Below, piece after piece: positions 5,719 through 7,410 of a DNA stretch of 7,410 nucleotides. Under the pieces are notes generated by a model that saw nothing but the letters and a program-made list of their open reading frames with translations, had not been told where the DNA came from and did not search any database. Source of the DNA: Anaerolineaceae bacterium (GTDB lineage Bacteria > Chloroflexota > Anaerolineae > Anaerolineales > Villigracilaceae); the NCBI GenBank assembly GCA_009885445.1, contig VFKQ01000143.1:1-7410 (forward strand), in the 5' to 3' direction. The first letter of the stretch is position 1; each line of letters begins with the position of its first letter. A program made the position numbers and the translations under genes.

Positions 5719-5755
5719 AGAACCCCACCCCAACCCTCCCCCAAGGGGGATGGAG
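5719..5755. repeat. C-rich dispersed-type repeat with TCCCCC/GGGGGA hairpin
   Basis: A run of CCCC-AA/CACC units ends in TCCCCCAAGGGGGA (5737-5750), a 6-bp self-complementary pair around AA. When translated it gives NPTPTLPQGG, the decoy peptide of a widespread class of intergenic repeats (NPxPxLPQGEG-like) that I recall in many bacterial genomes. Dispersion within this genome cannot be tested here. Confidence 0.5.
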
Positions 5756-5791
5756 CAACACACCCATCGCACAACAGACTCCCCTTCCCAT

Positions 5792-5848
5792 CCTTCGACA
5801 CCTTCGGCAGGACAGGTTTGGGGGATGGGTCGCACTAACCCCATCCCT
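5792..5848. repeat. CCTTCG repeat and GGATGGG/CCCATCC inverted motifs
   Basis: CCTTCG occurs at 5792-5797 and 5801-5806, followed by GGCAGGACAGG. This resembles the common CCTTCGAC...GGACAGG intergenic repeat that I recall from environmental genomes. GGGATGGG (5822-5829) is complementary to CCCATCC at 5787-5793 and to CCCCATCCC at 5840-5848, so alternative stem-loops are possible. Confidence 0.4.
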
Positions 5849-5936
5849 ATCAACGTGGGCGGTTATCATTCCAGAAGATCATCTGAATATCGATCAGCTT
5901 CTGCACCTTTTGAAGCAAACCTGTCGGTATTCTTCA

Positions 5937-5965
5937 TTGACCGCCAGTACGATGTAATGTTTAAT
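5937..5965 (+). promoter_or_regulatory. possible promoter of the polytopic membrane protein gene
   Basis: TTGACC (5937-5942) and TTTAAT (5960-5965) are separated by exactly 17 bases, a good sigma-70-like match. Transcription would begin near 5972, leaving a very short leader with the RBS almost at its 5' end. That is unusual and lowers confidence. Confidence 0.4.
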
Positions 5966-5983
5966 GGCTCAAAGGAGATGCAT

Positions 5984-6796
5984 ATGAAAAACGATAATAT
6001 CCTCTTGGTCACACGCCTGGTTGAAATTTTTATTGCTTTCTTTTCTTCACTGGCTTTTGTAATTCTGTTTTTCTTCCCCGATTCCACAGACAAGCTATTT
6101 GCATGGCCGGTCAAACCGCATATGTCTTCTCTTTATATTGGTGCGGGGTATGTGGGTGGCGTGTGGTTGCACCTGCCTGCCGCCTTGGGGAAGCGCTGGC
6201 ATCGTGTCAATGCGGGGTTCCCTGCTATTGCAGTTTTTACAATGTTTATGCTGGCCGCCACCCTTTTGCATTGGGAGCGCTTTTCACTCGGCGCGGCCAT
6301 CTTTAACTTCTGGCTGGTTTTTTACATCATTGCGCCATTTCTTGTGCCTGCCCTGTGGATCTACAACAGATGCACCGACCCGGGCCTGCCTGAAGAATCT
6401 GACGTGGTTGTATCTGCCACAGCGCGCCTCATCACGCGTCTGGCCGGGACCGTGGTGCTGGTCTTTGTTGCAATGGGCTTTTTCTCCCCTGAATTTTTTA
6501 TGCGCATCTGGCCGTGGACCTTAACTCCGCTCACCGCAAGAGTCATCGCGGGCTGGCTCTCCGTCATCGGCGTTGGAGCGTTGACCCTGGGCGCAGACTC
6601 GCGCTGGACTTCGTGGCGCGTTTTTCTTGGAAGCACGTTCTTTGGGCATGGCCTGGTTCTGGTCGCCGCTGTCATGAACCCTGCTGATTTCAAGACCAGC
6701 ATCTTCAACTGGTTTACTTTCGCCATCGCCATCATGTTGAGTGCGATTCTTATCTTTTACTTCAGGATGGAAGGGCGGAGGCGAAGGGCTGTTTAA
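5984..6796 (+). CDS. uncharacterised multi-pass membrane protein
   Basis: This 270-residue integral membrane protein starts MKNDNILLVTRL. AAAGGAG (5971-5977) is 6 bases from this ATG and directly abuts the alternative ATG at 5978, so 5984 is chosen. The reading frame extends upstream through repeat DNA, but that part is not coding. About seven to eight hydrophobic segments are visible, near residues 10-31, 47-63, 77-96, 101-124, 147-167, 178-205, 211-231 and 239-260, with a basic C-terminal tail (RRRR). LFAWPVKP followed by YIGAGYVGG, and the WPWTLTPLTARVIAGWL stretch around 176-192, recall a family of hypothetical membrane proteins in Chloroflexota and Actinobacteria. I know no function or name for it. 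It is convergent with the TspO-like gene, with a stem-loop between them. No partner gene is visible. Confidence 0.85.
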   Translation: MKNDNILLVTRLVEIFIAFFSSLAFVILFFFPDSTDKLFAWPVKPHMSSLYIGAGYVGGVWLHLPAALGKRWHRVNAGFPAIAVFTMFMLAATLLHWERFSLGAAIFNFWLVFYIIAPFLVPALWIYNRCTDPGLPEESDVVVSATARLITRLAGTVVLVFVAMGFFSPEFFMRIWPWTLTPLTARVIAGWLSVIGVGALTLGADSRWTSWRVFLGSTFFGHGLVLVAAVMNPADFKTSIFNWFTFAIAIMLSAILIFYFRMEGRRRRAV

Positions 6797-6867
6797 TTAA
6801 CTCGTGTTACGCAGTCAAAGGCAAGTTGGAATTTGTAACACGGCATTCATGTTGCTCTTGCCCAAGA

Positions 6868-6907
6868 ACAGCCTAAAACGCGAGATAAATCTTGCGTTTT
6901 AGGCTGT
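6868..6907. terminator. long stem-loop between convergent genes
   Basis: ACAGCCTAAAACGC (6868-6881) pairs perfectly with GCGTTTTAGGCTGT (6894-6907). The stem extends inward by G-T, A-T and G-C to a 6-base loop (ATAAAT, 6885-6890). It lies between the ends of two convergent genes, which suits a bidirectional terminator or mRNA 3' end. A T tract immediately after the stem is lacking on both strands, so termination strength is uncertain. Confidence 0.65.
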
Positions 6908-6928
6908 CGCTGTGTAAGGTCAGTAATT

Positions 6929-6948
6929 AAAATTGGCTTTTGATTATT
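6929..6948. repeat. 20-bp repeat, copy 2
   Basis: aaaattggcttttgattatt matches 422-441 with one mismatch. It spans the stop codon (6944-6946) and 3' flank of the minus-strand TspO-like gene. A short further match (TTCAGTT followed by GACGG) appears after each copy with a small indel. Confidence 0.6.
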
Positions 6949-7410
6949 CAGTTACCTGACGGCGTTGCAACATGTTGTAGATTGCCAGCGCAAGGACAAA
7001 CGCTGTAGCTACCCACGCGCTATTTGCCACCAGCGCCGTATCCGCCTGCTTTTGCGCGATCCCGGCGAAGGACCAGGCCAATACGTAAACGTACCCGCTG
7101 TCCCTGCGAAAGACCGTCATTAGCAATCCAAGCATGGACGCCACGCCGATCATGATCACCGCCCAGGCTTGCGGCGCGAGTCCAAATCCATTCCAATTAA
7201 TCAGGTAAAGATAATCGCTGACGTTGGCAACTGTGGCGACGGTGATCCAACCCAGATAGATTCCGAAAGGAACGTCAACAGACCATTTTTCGGCGGTGCT
7301 GACGGATGTGCGCCCGACGTTCAACTTCAGATAACTTGCAATGAGTGAACCCAGCAGAGCGAGCATGACGATAACGCTCAAGCCAAATTGGTTATAGTGC
7401 CAGCAAAAGA
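6944..7410 (-). CDS. tryptophan-rich TspO/MBR-like membrane protein, 5' end cut by window edge
   Basis: The minus-strand frame is open to the right edge and gives 154 residues before the stop. The TTG at 7381 is not the start: in-frame codons beyond it encode FCWHYNQFG, which joins smoothly onto LSVIVMLALLGSLIASYLKLNVGR. The protein resembles the extended (about 250-260 residue) tryptophan-rich sensory proteins related to TspO/MBR. I therefore infer that roughly 100 N-terminal residues lie outside the window. Visible landmarks are KWSVDVPFGIYLGWITVATVAN, the YLINWNGFG loop, a helix with AWAVIMIG, and FAGIAQKQAD. There are about four to five membrane segments. TspO proteins bind tetrapyrroles and act in stress signalling, but the extended group is not characterised in detail, so function here is inferred only. 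The gene ends RRQVTE and is convergent with the membrane protein gene to its left. Confidence 0.82.
   Translation of the reverse strand, partial: FCWHYNQFGLSVIVMLALLGSLIASYLKLNVGRTSVSTAEKWSVDVPFGIYLGWITVATVANVSDYLYLINWNGFGLAPQAWAVIMIGVASMLGLLMTVFRRDSGYVYVLAWSFAGIAQKQADTALVANSAWVATAFVLALAIYNMLQRRQVTE

Larger units (their letters stand above)
5552..5983. other. non-coding, repeat-rich intergenic region
   Basis: This stretch of about 430 bases has no gene I can support. Reading frames here on both strands are low-complexity or run through repeats. It contains an 8-C tract (5607-5614), G/C-tract repeats (5719-5850), and, at its right end, a promoter-like pair and the RBS of the next gene. It may include DNA left by the decayed insertion sequence next to it. 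Confidence 0.6.

Noticed and set aside
5570..5869. Minus-strand open frames of 74-99 residues in the repeat region
   Set aside because: Their composition is low-complexity Gly/Arg/Lys/Ser produced by G tracts and repeats, with no start signal.
5382..5957. 191-residue plus-strand open frame across the intergenic region
   Set aside because: It runs antisense to the transposase fossil and then through the C-rich repeat (TPTLPQGG decoy). It has no RBS and no conserved motif.
1..7410. CRISPR array, tRNA, rRNA, toxin-antitoxin or restriction system
   Set aside because: No regularly spaced repeats, cloverleaf-like sequence, rRNA-like sequence or recognisable defence genes are present on either strand.

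Overview
The window looks like a chromosomal segment from an uncultured or poorly characterised bacterium, most plausibly phylum Chloroflexota, class Anaerolineae. This is an inference from the company of gene types: an extended tryptophan-rich TspO-like membrane protein, a polytopic membrane protein of a type I associate with this phylum, a short RtcB, a duplicated winged-helix protein, and intergenic repeat types that I recall from such genomes. No rRNA, tRNA or CRISPR array is visible, and none of the genes is a strong taxonomic marker.

Layout. Positions 1-827 hold two small two-TM membrane proteins. They are clear tandem paralogues, each preceded by the same GC-rich hairpin leader ending in a strong ribosome binding site. 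Positions 927-1832 encode a protein made of two winged-helix halves, closed by a textbook intrinsic terminator (1838-1864). A small exported four-cysteine protein (1885-2238) follows almost on top of that terminator. Positions 2299-5086 form a tight three-gene run: an RtcB-type RNA ligase, a DUF1697 protein starting 5 bases later on GTG, and a membrane-anchored endonuclease/exonuclease/phosphatase (EEP) protein whose ATG overlaps the preceding stop.

The middle of the window (5087-5983) is an accessory junction. It has a perfect 16-bp inverted repeat, a decayed minus-strand ISL3-family transposase (5163-5551) with frameshifts and an apparent internal deletion, and about 430 bases of non-coding sequence rich in G/C-tract and dispersed-type repeats. 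After it come an unnamed multi-pass membrane protein (5984-6796), a long stem-loop between convergent genes (6868-6907), and the 3' part of a minus-strand tryptophan-rich TspO-like gene that runs off the right edge.

Most noteworthy: the duplicated leader-plus-small-membrane-protein unit, which may be an undescribed regulatory RNA/small protein pair; the rtcB-DUF1697-EEP operon; the decayed ISL3 element; and a 20-bp near-identical repeat 6.5 kb apart (422-441 and 6929-6948), lying just after the stop of the first small gene and across the 3' end of the TspO-like gene. No complete defence or mobile system is present.
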